This document shows positions 46,600 through 57,261 of a stretch of 64,000 bases of DNA, in pieces (position 1 is the stretch's first letter; every line of letters begins with the position of its first letter). Both the position numbers and the translations under genes were made by a program. The stretch is taken from NCBI GenBank assembly GCA_020199775.1, contig JAIVJZ010000002.1, positions 218,362 through 282,361 on the forward strand, given 5' to 3'. Source of the stretch: Acidobacteriota bacterium. GTDB taxonomy: Bacteria; Acidobacteriota; Blastocatellia; Pyrinomonadales; Pyrinomonadaceae. The notes under the pieces were generated by a model. It did not search any database, was not told where the DNA came from, and saw only the letters and a list, made by a program, of their open reading frames with translations.

Positions 46600-49402
46600 T
46601 AAAAAAGAGCTCGAAGCCATCATTGATCAAACTGTGAACGCCGTGCTCCGCGACCAGCCGGACGCGCCCACCGTGGACGCCTCGGCCTCGCGCGTGTGGG
46701 CGCGCATCGCCGCCGACCAAAACGTCTCCGCCGCGGCGACTTCGCCCACGGCGACGGCGGCCGAACACATCAACAACTGCGGCGATTTTCAGTCGCTCAT
46801 CCCCTCTTACCTGCGCCGCGAATTGTCGCCCGCCCGCGCGCTCCTCCTCGAAGACCACACGCAGGAATGTATCCCCTGCCGCAAGGCTCTGAAGGAAGCG
46901 CGCACCGGACGCACCGCCGTCGCCGCCGCGCGCGCGACGCTCAACCAACCGGCGCGCCCGTCGCAGACGAATTTCACGGCGTGGCGTTGGGCTGTGGCGG
47001 CCTCGCTCGCCGTGGCCGTCGTCGTCGGCGCGGTGTTCTTCTCGAACCGCTTCCTCGACACCGGCGCGGCGCTCGCCGCGACGGTCGAGAGCGCGAACGG
47101 CGCGCTCTACCGCGTGACCGACGCGGGCACGCTGGCGATGGTCGTCGGCGAAGAGATCGGCAAGGGCGTGCGCGTGCGCACGGCGAAGGATTCCGGCGCG
47201 GTCGTGCGGCTGGCCGACGGCTCGCGCGTCGAGATGCGCGAACGCTCCGAGTTCTCCGTCACGCAGAACAGGCAGGGCGTGACGCTGCACCTTGATCGCG
47301 GCGACGTGATCGTCGAAGCCGCCAAGCAGGGCGCGGGTCATCTCTTCGTCGCCACGCCCGATTCGCTCGTCTCCGTCAAGGGCACGATCTTCTCGGTCGG
47401 CAGCGGCACGAAGGGTTCGCGCGTCTCGGTCATCGAGGGCGAAGTCCACGTCAACCATTCCGGCGCGGACAAGGTTCTGCTGCCCGGCGACCAGACGACG
47501 ACGGGCGCGAGCCTCAAACCCGTCGCCGTCAAAGACGACATCGCGTGGAGCCGCAACGCCCCGCGCTACGCGAAGATGGTCACGGAACTCGCAGCCCTGC
47601 GCAAGGACATCGCGCAGCAAGTGCCGCACCCCGGCGTGCGCTACTCGACACGCTTCCTCGACCTCGCGCCCGAAGGCACGGTGCTCTACGCCGCGCTGCC
47701 TAATCTGGCGACGACGCTCGGCGAATCGCACCGCATCATGCAGGAGCGCATCGCGCAGAACCCCGCCCTCAGCGAGTGGATGCGCGAGCAGGAATCTTCC
47801 GCGGCTCACGGGCCGGGGCTGAATCAGACGATGGCGCGCGTGCGCGAGTTCGGCCAATACCTCGGCGACGAGATCGTCGTCACGGCGGGCACGAACGCGC
47901 AGGGCAACCCCGACGCCTTCCTCGTCCTCGGCGAGTTGAAGAACGCCGCCGGCTTCCGCCCGTTCCTCGAAAAGCAGATGGCCGATTTGAAGTCGGCCGA
48001 CAAGGGCGCGCCCCGCGTCAGCATCATCGACGACCCGAGCGCGGTCGCTGCTGGTTCTTCTACTACTACAACTGCGCCCGCACCGGCCGCGATGACCGGC
48101 CGCAAGAAAGTGTCGGGCAAAATCGCTAACAACAACGAACTCTTCGTCTGGATTCGCGAAGACTTCTTCGCGGCCTCGCCGAAGCTCGAACAGTTGAAAG
48201 GTCTGCAAGCCACCATCAACGCGCCCGGCACGAACCGCTTCCCGGGCACGCCCTTCTACTCGCGCATCGCCGACGTGTACAAGGAAGGCGCGGGGCTGAT
48301 CGTCGCCGCCGACCTCGAAAGAGTGATCGCTCAGGCGACGAGCGACGTGGCGAAAGTCGGCGGCCAGCAGCGGCTCGACCTCTACCGCCAGACGGGGCTT
48401 TTGAACCTCAAGCACTTCGTCGTCGAACAGAAGGAAGTGAAGGCGAAGACGCAGAGCCGCGCCGTGCTGTCCTTCAACGAACCGCGCCGCGGCATCGCCT
48501 CTTGGCTGGCCGCGCCGGGGCCGATGGGCGCGCTCAAGTTCGTCTCGCCCGATGCGAACGTGGCGACGGCCTTCGTCGTCAAAGAGCCGACGCTCTTAGT
48601 TGACGATCTGCTCGGCTTCATGGAAACCGCTTCGCCGGATTTGCGCAAACGCCTGCGCGAACTGGAAACGCAGAACGGCCTCGACCTCAAGCGCGACTTC
48701 GCCGCGCCGCTCGGCGGCGAGTTCGCCTTCGCCATCGACGGCCCCGTGCTCCCGACGCCTTCCTGGAAGATGATCGTGGAGGTTTACAACCAGCAGCACT
48801 TGCAACAGACGTTCGAGAGCGTGGTCGGGAAGTTGAACGCGTGGGCGGCGGCGCACGGCCAGAAGGGTCTGACGCTGACGGCTTCGGGCGGCAGTCCGAA
48901 CATCTACACGCTCCGCTCGGTGGATTTCGGCCTCGAAGTTCACTACACCTTCGCGGAAGGCTACCTGATCGCCGCGCCGACGAGCGCGCTGCTGACCCGC
49001 GCCTTGCAGTACCGCGAGTCGGGCGTGTCGCTCGTGACCTCGGCGCGCTTCACGTCGGCCTTGCCCGAAGACGGCAACACGAACTTCTCCGCCGTCTTCT
49101 ATCACAACCTCGCGCCGCTGCTGCAACCGCTGGCCGGGGCTATCGGGGATCGCGCCAAGTCGCTCGGCGAGGAACAGCAGAAGGCCATCGCCGCCTTCGC
49201 CGCAAGCTCCACGCCGACGCTGGCCTACGCTTACGCGCAGGGCGACCGCATCACGCTCGCGGCCAACACCGAGGGCGGCCCCTTCGGCCTCAGCCCCGGC
49301 AGCCTGCTCGGCCTGCCCAATTCCTTCGCCATGCAGCACATCCTGATGGAGGCGATGGAAGGTAAGGGCGGCCGGAAGGGCGACACGCCGGAGAAGAAGT
49401 AG
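46589..49402 (+). CDS. Large anti-sigma/FecR-domain membrane protein
   Basis: 937 aa, overlapping the ECF sigma gene by 11 bases. Order: cytoplasmic N-terminus with zf-HC2-type zinc site HTQECIPC (about residues 88-95), one transmembrane helix ([18 protein letters not shown], about 133-150), periplasmic FecR domain (about 170-290; [53 protein letters not shown]), and a 600-residue beta-rich C-terminal region with DUF3352-like sequence ([34 protein letters not shown]). An ordinary anti-sigma factor is about a third of this size, so the extension probably carries the sensor or an additional envelope function. Confidence 0.8.
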   Translation: MKRNKKELEAIIDQTVNAVLRDQPDAPTVDASASRVWARIAADQNVSAAATSPTATAAEHINNCGDFQSLIPSYLRRELSPARALLLEDHTQECIPCRKALKEARTGRTAVAAARATLNQPARPSQTNFTAWRWAVAASLAVAVVVGAVFFSNRFLDTGAALAATVESANGALYRVTDAGTLAMVVGEEIGKGVRVRTAKDSGAVVRLADGSRVEMRERSEFSVTQNRQGVTLHLDRGDVIVEAAKQGAGHLFVATPDSLVSVKGTIFSVGSGTKGSRVSVIEGEVHVNHSGADKVLLPGDQTTTGASLKPVAVKDDIAWSRNAPRYAKMVTELAALRKDIAQQVPHPGVRYSTRFLDLAPEGTVLYAALPNLATTLGESHRIMQERIAQNPALSEWMREQESSAAHGPGLNQTMARVREFGQYLGDEIVVTAGTNAQGNPDAFLVLGELKNAAGFRPFLEKQMADLKSADKGAPRVSIIDDPSAVAAGSSTTTTAPAPAAMTGRKKVSGKIANNNELFVWIREDFFAASPKLEQLKGLQATINAPGTNRFPGTPFYSRIADVYKEGAGLIVAADLERVIAQATSDVAKVGGQQRLDLYRQTGLLNLKHFVVEQKEVKAKTQSRAVLSFNEPRRGIASWLAAPGPMGALKFVSPDANVATAFVVKEPTLLVDDLLGFMETASPDLRKRLRELETQNGLDLKRDFAAPLGGEFAFAIDGPVLPTPSWKMIVEVYNQQHLQQTFESVVGKLNAWAAAHGQKGLTLTASGGSPNIYTLRSVDFGLEVHYTFAEGYLIAAPTSALLTRALQYRESGVSLVTSARFTSALPEDGNTNFSAVFYHNLAPLLQPLAGAIGDRAKSLGEEQQKAIAAFAASSTPTLAYAYAQGDRITLAANTEGGPFGLSPGSLLGLPNSFAMQHILMEAMEGKGGRKGDTPEKK

Positions 49403-49416
49403 CCCGAGACGGACGA

Positions 49417-49458
49417 GCGCGTCCGGCCGGTGGCCGACAACCGACCGGCCGGACGCGC
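49417..49458 (+). terminator. Rho-independent-type hairpin after FecR-domain gene
   Basis: GCGCGTCCGGCCGGT (49417-49431) pairs exactly with ACCGGCCGGACGCGC (49444-49458) around a 12-base loop. No clear T tract follows. Separates the sigma/FecR pair from the ankyrin gene. Confidence 0.65.
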
Positions 49459-49505
49459 ATCTGCAAAGTTGACGACTAACAGCAGAGATAGCAGAAGGAG
49501 TCATC

Positions 49506-50489
49506 ATGAAACGCCGAAATCTCATCGCCGCGAGTTTGAGCGCATGCCTGTTGTTGACGCTCGCCGCGTGCCAAAGTCATCACCCGTCAACCGCCCTGAC
49601 GATTGCCGCCGAGCGCGGCGACGCGGCGCAGGTTAAGCGACTCATCGCCGCGGGCGCGGACGTGAACGAGAAAGACAAGGCGGGCTACACCGCCCTGATG
49701 TGGGCGGCGCGCAACGGCCACACGGAAGTTGCCGGCCTCCTCGTCGAAGCGCGCGCCGACATGAACGTGCGCGATTGCGCCTCGGCCGGTTGGACGCCGC
49801 TCATGCACGCCATCCATAAAAATCAGAACGACCTGGCGCGTCTCTTGATCGAGCGCGGCGCGGACGTGAACGCCCAGGCGGGCGACTGTCGCGAGCGCAA
49901 AGTCGAAGGCGGAAAGAGCGCGCTCGCCTACGCCGCCGCGAACGACAATGCGGAGATCGTCAAAGCCTTACTCGCCCGTGGCGCGAACCCCTACGGCATG
50001 CACGGCGCGAAGACCGCGCTCTCGTATGCCGTCGCCGGGACGTTGGACGTTGACCAGCTGGGCGACGGCAAATGCCCGACCGAGACGGTGAAGGCGTTGC
50101 TTGAGCGCGCGCCCGATCTGAATTTGCAGGGCGACATCTGGGATCGCAAGGCCATCTTCATCGCCAAACAGAAGGGCTGCACGGAACTCGTCGCCCTGCT
50201 CGAACGACGCGGGAGCATGTTGGGCGTCAATCAGGGCGGCAGCCGTCTGGGGTCGCACCTCGTGAAAGTCTCCCCGGCCTGCTGGACGAAAGAGAGTTCG
50301 TCGAGCGAGGGAGGCAAGCACAGTTTCTCCTGCGGCGACACGACGGTCGTGATTGACGGGGAAAAGTTGGTGGTCAACGGCCAGAGTTACGGCACGTTGA
50401 AGCAGGGCGACACGGTGGAGGTCGAACAGGGCAAGGTGCGCGTCAACGCCAGAGAGGTTGCCGCGAGCGGGATGGTCGCGAGCAAGTAA
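49506..50489 (+). CDS. Ankyrin-repeat lipoprotein
   Basis: 327 aa. Signal with lipobox LAAC (Cys22), then about five ankyrin repeats at residues 35-230 (ALTIAAERGDAAQVKRLIAAG, GYTALMWAARNGHTEVAGLLV, GWTPLMHAIHKNQNDLARLLI, GKSALAYAAANDNAEIVKALL). The C-terminal ~90 residues form a separate beta-rich region (TTVVIDGEKLVVNGQSYGTL). Membrane-anchored protein-binding scaffold in the periplasm. AGAAGGAG lies 6-7 bases before the ATG. Confidence 0.87.
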   Translation: MKRRNLIAASLSACLLLTLAACQSHHPSTALTIAAERGDAAQVKRLIAAGADVNEKDKAGYTALMWAARNGHTEVAGLLVEARADMNVRDCASAGWTPLMHAIHKNQNDLARLLIERGADVNAQAGDCRERKVEGGKSALAYAAANDNAEIVKALLARGANPYGMHGAKTALSYAVAGTLDVDQLGDGKCPTETVKALLERAPDLNLQGDIWDRKAIFIAKQKGCTELVALLERRGSMLGVNQGGSRLGSHLVKVSPACWTKESSSSEGGKHSFSCGDTTVVIDGEKLVVNGQSYGTLKQGDTVEVEQGKVRVNAREVAASGMVASK

Positions 50490-50926
50490 GCGATCCCCGG
50501 GCGAATCGACTTGAGCAGTCTGCTCGTTTGAATTAACCACCGCAGACGCGGAGAACACGGAAGAAGCGAACGCGAAAGCAGGGACGCGGAGCGACGAACC
50601 GGAAGCAACTTGTCTTTCAGTTCGTCGTCCCGCGTCCCTGCTTTCGCGTCCGGCTCTTCCGTGTTCTCCGCGTCTGCGGTGGTGAACGCTTTTCTTCCGG
50701 CACATCGCATTCGCTTCGCTTCACAACCTCTCTCAAGCGCAGAACTTTAACTCTCGTCGAAGCGTTATTCTTCAACGGAACATTAGCGGTCGCCCGCGTC
50801 GTATCCACTCTCGAAATCGTTTGAAGTCGGCGGGTGAATGTCGTATAAAGCGAACTACTCTTCAGGGTCGGGCGCGCGCTTCCCAACTTTGTCTCGAAGC
50901 GGAGCCGACCGGGGCTTCCACATATT
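50490..50926. other. 437-bp intergenic stretch before ABC operon
   Basis: Contains the long palindrome 50536-50683 and the presumed promoter of the ABC operon. No supported gene. Confidence 0.6.
50536..50683. repeat. Long intergenic palindrome (ACCACCGCAGACGCGGAG type)
   Basis: Arms of about 60 bases pair almost perfectly (ACCACCGCAGACGCGGAGAA at 50536 with its complement ending GGTGGT at 50683). Includes GCGAAAGCAGGGACGCGG. Same general design as 38061-38182. Probably a transcript-ending structure derived from a repeat. Confidence 0.6.
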
Positions 50927-51892
50927 ATGAATCCAGTTATCGAACTCGACGGCCTGAGCGTGGTCTTCGGCAAGCGTCACATCCTTCAAGACCTGCGCGG
51001 CACGCTGGACGGGCGCGCCATCGGCCTGCTCGGCCCGAACGGCGCGGGGAAAACCACGCTCATCCACACGCTTCTCGGCTTCCACCCGGCGACCGGCGGG
51101 ACGGCGCGCATCTTCGGGCAGGACATCACGACCGAGGCCAAGCGGATTCGCACCCTCATCGGCTACATGCCGGAGCGCGATTCGTTCATCGCCAAGATGT
51201 CGTGCGTCCACTTCGTGCGCCTGATGGCCGAACTCTCGGGCATGCCTTCGGACGCCGCGCTCGAACGCGCGCACGAGTCGCTCTTCTACGTGGGCTTAGG
51301 CGAGGCGCGCTACCGCACGCTCGACACCTACTCGCTCGGCATGAAGCAACTCGCGAAACTCGCGCAGGCCATCGTCCACGGCCCGAAGCTCATCATCCTC
51401 GACGAGCCGACCAACGGCCTCGACCCGCCGACGCGCCTGCGCATGATTCGCCTCATCCGTGAGATACGCGACAGCGGTCAGGCGCGCATCATGCTCTCGT
51501 CTCACCTGCTGCGCGACGTGGAAGAGTGTTGCGACGAGATACTCGTCCTGAAGGACGGGCGCATCGCCGCCAACTGCAATCTGGAAGAGGAGCGCAAGGC
51601 CAATCGCAAGTTCATCGAGTTGGAGATGCGCGGCGACAATCGCTCGTTCGCCGAGGCGGTCGGGCGTCTGGGCTGCGAGTACGCGTTCACGAACGAGCGG
51701 CGGCTGAAACTGGTCTTGCCCGAAGGCGTGGAGATACGCGACCTGTACCAGATCGCCGCCGAGCGCGAGGTGCAAATACGTCGCCTGAACTACAAGCGCG
51801 ACTCGCTCGAAGACATCTTCCTCAAGGCGATGGAGGGCGGCACCGCCGCGGCGGCGGACGCGATGGGAGGTAACGGCAATGGCAGTCTATGA
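50927..51892 (+). CDS. ABC transporter ATP-binding protein
   Basis: 321 aa. Walker [10 protein letters not shown] (about residues 39-47), Q loop, signature motif degenerate as YSLGMKQ, Walker [15 protein letters not shown] loop SSHLL. The C-terminal ~90 residues are typical of ABC-2 exporter ATPases. First of four overlapping genes (ATPase, permease, ATPase, permease); its stop overlaps the permease start by 14 bases. Energises an ABC-2-type exporter of unknown substrate. Confidence 0.92.
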   Translation: MNPVIELDGLSVVFGKRHILQDLRGTLDGRAIGLLGPNGAGKTTLIHTLLGFHPATGGTARIFGQDITTEAKRIRTLIGYMPERDSFIAKMSCVHFVRLMAELSGMPSDAALERAHESLFYVGLGEARYRTLDTYSLGMKQLAKLAQAIVHGPKLIILDEPTNGLDPPTRLRMIRLIREIRDSGQARIMLSSHLLRDVEECCDEILVLKDGRIAANCNLEEERKANRKFIELEMRGDNRSFAEAVGRLGCEYAFTNERRLKLVLPEGVEIRDLYQIAAEREVQIRRLNYKRDSLEDIFLKAMEGGTAAAADAMGGNGNGSL

Positions 51893-52792
51893 ACACGGCT
51901 ACAAGCCCTACGCGGGCAGTTTGACGCCGGAGTGGTCGCGCTTTCTCATCCTCCCGCGCCACGCCTACCGCGACGTGTTTCGTTCAAAACTTTTCGTCGC
52001 GTTCTTCGCGGCCTGCTTCATCTACCCGCTCGTCGCGGCGATCCTGATCTACCTGCACCACAACGTCAACGCCCTCGCGCTGATGAAACTCGACATCCGC
52101 GAACTCGTGCCGATCAACGCCTCTTTCTTCCACGCGTTCGTCACGACGCAGTGCATGCTCGGGTTCTTCCTGACCGTGCTGGTCGGGCCGCCGCTCGTCT
52201 CGCGCGACCTCGCCAACAACGCGCTGCCGCTCTACCTCTCGCGCCCCTTCACGCGCAAGGAGTACGTCGTCGGCAAGATGTGCGTGATCGTGATTCTGGT
52301 CTCGCTGATCACCTGGGTGCCCGGCCTCGTGCTCTTTCTCTTGCAGGCTTACCTCGAAGGCGCGGGCTGGCTGGGGAACAACCTGCGGATCGCGGGCGCG
52401 ATCTTCCTCGGCAGCGCCGTGTGGATCGTCGTGCTGGCGATTTTGTCGCTCTCGGTTTCGGCGTGGTTGAAGTGGCGTGTGGTGGCGTCGGGCGCGCTGC
52501 TCGGCATCTTCTTCGTCCCGTCGGCCTTCGGCGAGATCGTCAACGCCCTGTTCCGCACGCGGCTCGGCCACCTCATCAGCCTCGGCGCGATCATGAACTC
52601 GGTGTGGCGCGGGCTGTTCGGCATGTTCGAGCGCAAGACCGGCCAAATCGAAGGGATCATGGTGAACGGGCGCGCCGTCGAGATCACTCTCTACGAACCG
52701 CCGCTCTGGTCTTCGTGGCTCGCGCTCGCAATCATCTGCGCCTTCTTCGTGTTGCTCCTGATGCGCAAGGTGCGCGCTTACGAGGTGGTGAA

Positions 52793-52796
<4 letters not shown>
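51879..52796 (+). CDS. ABC-2 type transporter permease
   Basis: 305 aa with about six transmembrane segments (e.g. [94 protein letters not shown]). The pattern [15 protein letters not shown] is common in ABC-2 permeases. Works with the ATPase just upstream; overlaps both neighbours (14 bases before, ATGA after). Confidence 0.88.
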
Positions 52797-53769
<973 letters not shown>

Positions 53770-53773
<4 letters not shown>

Positions 53774-54651
53774 TGAGTTCGACCATTGACTCGACGACGC
53801 CGCCGCCGCAGGCGACGCAGGGCGCGCGCAACCTGCCGTGGGGCTTGTGGGCGCAGCAGACGCTCGGCATCCTGCGCCTTGAGTTGCGGAAAAATTTCCT
53901 GAGCCGCCGCGCGCTCCTGATCTACGTGCTCGCGGCGCTGCCGGTCTTCCTGCTGTTCATGCTCGCGATCTTCCCGCCGGACGCCGACGAGTTCGGGAGC
54001 TTCAACGACTTGAGCATCATCTTTTCGGCCATCTACAACGGGCTGATTTTGCGCACGGTCGTCTTCTTCGGCTGCGCGTGGATTTTCATGAATCTGTTTC
54101 GCGGCGAGGTGGTTGATCGCAGTTTGCACTACTACTTTCTGTCGCCGGTCAGGCGCGAGGTCTTAGTCGTCGGCAAATATCTGTCGGGGCTGGTCACGGC
54201 CATCGTGCTCTTCGGCCTGACGACGCTCCTCTCGCTCTTCATGCTCTACTTCCCGCGCTTCTCCGCGGAGAGCACGCGCTACTTTTTCGAGGGCGCGGGC
54301 GGCAAGCAGGCGCTCATTTATCTCGGCATCACGACGCTGGCCGTCGTCGGCTACGGCGCGATCTTCCTGATCGTCGGCCTCTTTTTCCGCAACCCGATTA
54401 TCCCCGCGCTCCTCATCTACGGTTGGGAGTGGATCAACTTCCTGCTGCCGCCGCTCCTCAAGAAAGTGAGCGTCATCCACTACCTGCACTCGCTGATGCC
54501 CGTGCCGATGAGCGAAGGGCCGTTCGCCGTGATGGCCGAACCGACCCCCGCGTGGCTCTCCGTCCCCAGCCTGCTCGTCTTCACCCTGATCACCCTCGCG
54601 CTCGCCGGCTACCACGCGCGCCGGATGGAGATCAGCTACATCGGGGACTAG
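53770..54651 (+). CDS. ABC-2 type transporter permease
   Basis: 293 aa. Six or so transmembrane helices ([82 protein letters not shown]). [20 protein letters not shown] is a typical ABC-2 permease loop. Start overlaps the previous stop (ATGA); the second ATG at 53773 is slightly better placed from GGAGGG. Last gene of the operon, ended by the palindrome 54659-54740. Confidence 0.88.
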
Positions 54652-54658
54652 AGAAGAC

Positions 54659-54740
54659 GGGTAAAGGGAAAAGGGCAAGGGGGAAAGGATAAAGCACTCT
54701 TGGCTTTTATCCTTTCCCCCTTGCCCTTTTCCCTTTACCC
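54659..54740. terminator. Near-perfect long palindrome (GGGTAAAGGGAAAAGGGC type)
   Basis: Arms of about 35 bases (left from 54659, right ending 54740) are exact or nearly exact reverse complements around an 11-12 base loop. It separates convergent ABC and rtcA genes, so it can terminate both. Same family as 15281-15371. Confidence 0.75.
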
Positions 54741-55763
54741 AAAGATTTCTATCTTCCACACGCAGCCGCCCGTCCGCTTCGCCGTGATCCGAACGTCGAG
54801 AAACATCTTGATGACTTCGATGTTCGTCGTCGTATGCAGAGAGGGCTGCCCGGTCGCATATGAGCCGCCGCCCGCGAGCGCGAACGGGATGAGCAGCTGA
54901 TCGGCGAGGTGTTCTCCGACGGGCGCGCCCGTGTCGAGATACGCACGCGCTTCCCCGGCCGCGCGCTCGGCCACCGTCTCGGCGCGCACGCCGCGCTCGC
55001 CGACCCCGGTGAAGACTTCCGTGAGGTGTTCGCTCTCGATCTCAAGCGTCAGGACGTTGCCGGGGCTGGACGCGTTTTGGGAAGTCTCCACGCGCAACTC
55101 GTCGCCCGCCCGCGCGCCCCAACCGAGTTGTTCGGAGACGACGGCCAACTCGCGTTCGCCGATGGCGGGCGGGAGTTTGACGACGAGCGCGCGGGCGCGA
55201 CGCGCTCGTATCTCGCCGCGCGTGAGCAGGTCGAGCGGCCGGAGTGTGCCCGCGGGTTCGACGCGCGCATGAAAGCGTCCGCCGCCGGGCGGGTAGAAAC
55301 CATAGCGCACCAGTTCGGTCGTCACGCGCGCCCCCATGCGATTCACGAGCGGCAGAAAAGTTTTGACGATGAACTCGTAGGGCGGCGCGTGGACGTTGTG
55401 TGTGCCGCCTTCAAAGACGAGCGTGGACGGCGCGGGAGCGATCATCAGAGGCGGCAAGATCGTCTGGAGCACGAGCGTGGCGCTTCCGGCCGTGCCGATG
55501 GGAAACGCGTAGTCGCCGGGCGTCACAGCGCCGGGATGGAAAGTGAACGCGGTCGCGCCCAGCCCCGCGCCTTCAACCTGCGCGCCGCCGACGGCGGCGG
55601 CGGCGCGGACGGCCGTGAGGTGTTGCCGTTGCAGCCCCGGCTTCTCGCGGCGCGCGCGGACGTTGTAGATGCGGAAAGGTTTTCCGGTGATGAGCGAGAG
55701 CGCGAGCGACGTGCGGATGATCTGCCCGCCGCCCTCGCCGTGTGAACCGTCAATCGTGATCAT
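54735..55763 (-). CDS. rtcA: RNA 3'-terminal phosphate cyclase
   Basis: 342 aa. Converts RNA 3'-phosphate ends to 2',3'-cyclic phosphates using ATP. The N-terminus ITIDGSHGEGGGQIIRTSLALS and the signature FEGGTHNVHAPPYEF are diagnostic; the C-terminal TTTNIEVIKMFLDV matches the region with the active-site His that accepts AMP. Cytoplasmic. No rtcB or rtcR is adjacent, unlike the enterobacterial operon. Divergent from the XPB-like helicase gene, about 70 bp away. Confidence 0.93.
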   Translation of the reverse strand: MITIDGSHGEGGGQIIRTSLALSLITGKPFRIYNVRARREKPGLQRQHLTAVRAAAAVGGAQVEGAGLGATAFTFHPGAVTPGDYAFPIGTAGSATLVLQTILPPLMIAPAPSTLVFEGGTHNVHAPPYEFIVKTFLPLVNRMGARVTTELVRYGFYPPGGGRFHARVEPAGTLRPLDLLTRGEIRARRARALVVKLPPAIGERELAVVSEQLGWGARAGDELRVETSQNASSPGNVLTLEIESEHLTEVFTGVGERGVRAETVAERAAGEARAYLDTGAPVGEHLADQLLIPFALAGGGSYATGQPSLHTTTNIEVIKMFLDVRITAKRTGGCVWKIEIFG

Positions 55764-55833
55764 AGCGAGTCGGATTGTAGCGCACGCCCGCGCGCTTTTC
55801 TCAGAGCGCGCCCGCCTGTTGTACTCTGGACGC

Positions 55834-57258
55834 GTGAACGCCGACGCCAGACAGATCGTGCTGCGCTTCGACGCGGGGACGCTCCTGCTCGACGGAGTCG
55901 AGCGCGCCGCGACGGACGTGCCCGCGCCCTTCCGCTGGGACGAGCGCGTCCTGCGCTGGCGCGCGCCCGCGCTGGCCTACCGCCACATCGTCAAAGCTCT
56001 CACGCGCGGCGGCGTCGCCTTCGAGGACGAGGCGCGCGCCTATCACAAGTTCGACTTTCCGACGAAGTTCACGGTCGAGCCGCGCCCCTACCAGCAGGAG
56101 GCGATAGCCGCATGGCGCAAGGCCGAGCGTTGCGGCGTCGTCATCCTGCCGACGGGCGCGGGGAAGAGTCTCGTCGCGCAGATGGCGATTGAACAGACGC
56201 AGCGTTCGACGCTCGTCGTGGTGCCCACGATTGACTTGATGAATCAGTGGTACGACCTGTTGCTGTCGTGCTTTCAAGCCGAAGTCGGACTCATCGGCGG
56301 GGGCTTCTTCGAGGTCGGCGCGTTGACGGTGACGACCTACGCCTCGGCCTTCCGTTTCATGGAACGGCTCGGCAACGGCTTCGGCCTCGTCATCTTCGAC
56401 GAATGTCACCACCTGCCCGGCGACGTGTTCCGCTACGCCGCGGAGATGTCGCTCGCCCCTTTTCGCCTCGGCCTGACCGCCACGCCCGAACGCGCCGACG
56501 GCGCGGACGAGATGCTCGCGGAGTTGATCGGCCCCACCGTCTACCGGCGGGAAGCGCGCGAGCTCGCGGGCGAATATTTGTCCGACTACAGCATCGTGCG
56601 CCTGCACGTCGAGATGAGCGCGGCGGAGCGCGTGGCCTACGAGGCGGAGCGCGCCGTCTTCAAAAGTTTTCTCCAACAGAAAAACATCCGTTTGAGCAGC
56701 CTGCACGGCTGGCAACTCTTCATCGCGGCGAGCGCGCGAAGCCCGGAGGGGCGGCGCGCGATGATGGCCTACCGCGAGTCGAAGCGCATCGCGCTCGGCA
56801 CGGACGCCAAGCTGCGCGTGCTCTCGGAACTGCTCAAGCGACACAGGCGCGACCGCATGCTCATCTTCACGGCCGAGAACGAGATGGTCTATCGCATCTC
56901 CGAGCAATTTCTCATCCCCGCCATCACGCACGAGACGAACATCAAGGAGCGGCGCGAATGGCTCGCCGCCTTCAACGCGGGCGACGTGCTCGCGCTCGCC
57001 ACGTCGAAGGTCTTGAACGAGGGCGTCAACATCCCGGCCGCTTCGGTCGCCGTCGTCCTCTCCGGTTCCGGCTCGACGCGCGAGCACATCCAGAGACTCG
57101 GCCGCATCTTACGCAAGCAACCCGACAAAGAGGCGACGCTCTACGAAGTCGTCACCCTCGACACGACGGAAGAGGGAATTAGCCGACGACGCAGCGGCGA
57201 GCAGTTTCGCGGTAGCGTGGGGCGAGGTGAAAGTCAGGGTTTATTAAGCGATTGGTAA
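55834..57258 (+). CDS. XPB/Rad25-like superfamily 2 DNA helicase
   Basis: 474 aa, GTG start at 55834 (upstream frame would overlap rtcA). N-terminal damage-recognition-like region, then helicase motifs: Walker A LPTGAGKSLVAQM (about residues 107-119), motif II DECHH, motif III LTATPER, then a domain 2 with LIFTAENEMV, ATSKVLNEGVNIPAAS and SGSTREHIQRLGRILRK (motif VI). This order matches archaeal/eukaryal XPB-type 3'-5' translocases used in nucleotide excision repair. Overlapped at the 3' end by the DUF790 gene, its usual partner. Confidence 0.87.
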   Translation: MNADARQIVLRFDAGTLLLDGVERAATDVPAPFRWDERVLRWRAPALAYRHIVKALTRGGVAFEDEARAYHKFDFPTKFTVEPRPYQQEAIAAWRKAERCGVVILPTGAGKSLVAQMAIEQTQRSTLVVVPTIDLMNQWYDLLLSCFQAEVGLIGGGFFEVGALTVTTYASAFRFMERLGNGFGLVIFDECHHLPGDVFRYAAEMSLAPFRLGLTATPERADGADEMLAELIGPTVYRREARELAGEYLSDYSIVRLHVEMSAAERVAYEAERAVFKSFLQQKNIRLSSLHGWQLFIAASARSPEGRRAMMAYRESKRIALGTDAKLRVLSELLKRHRRDRMLIFTAENEMVYRISEQFLIPAITHETNIKERREWLAAFNAGDVLALATSKVLNEGVNIPAASVAVVLSGSGSTREHIQRLGRILRKQPDKEATLYEVVTLDTTEEGISRRRSGEQFRGSVGRGESQGLLSDW

Positions 57259-57261
57259 TCT

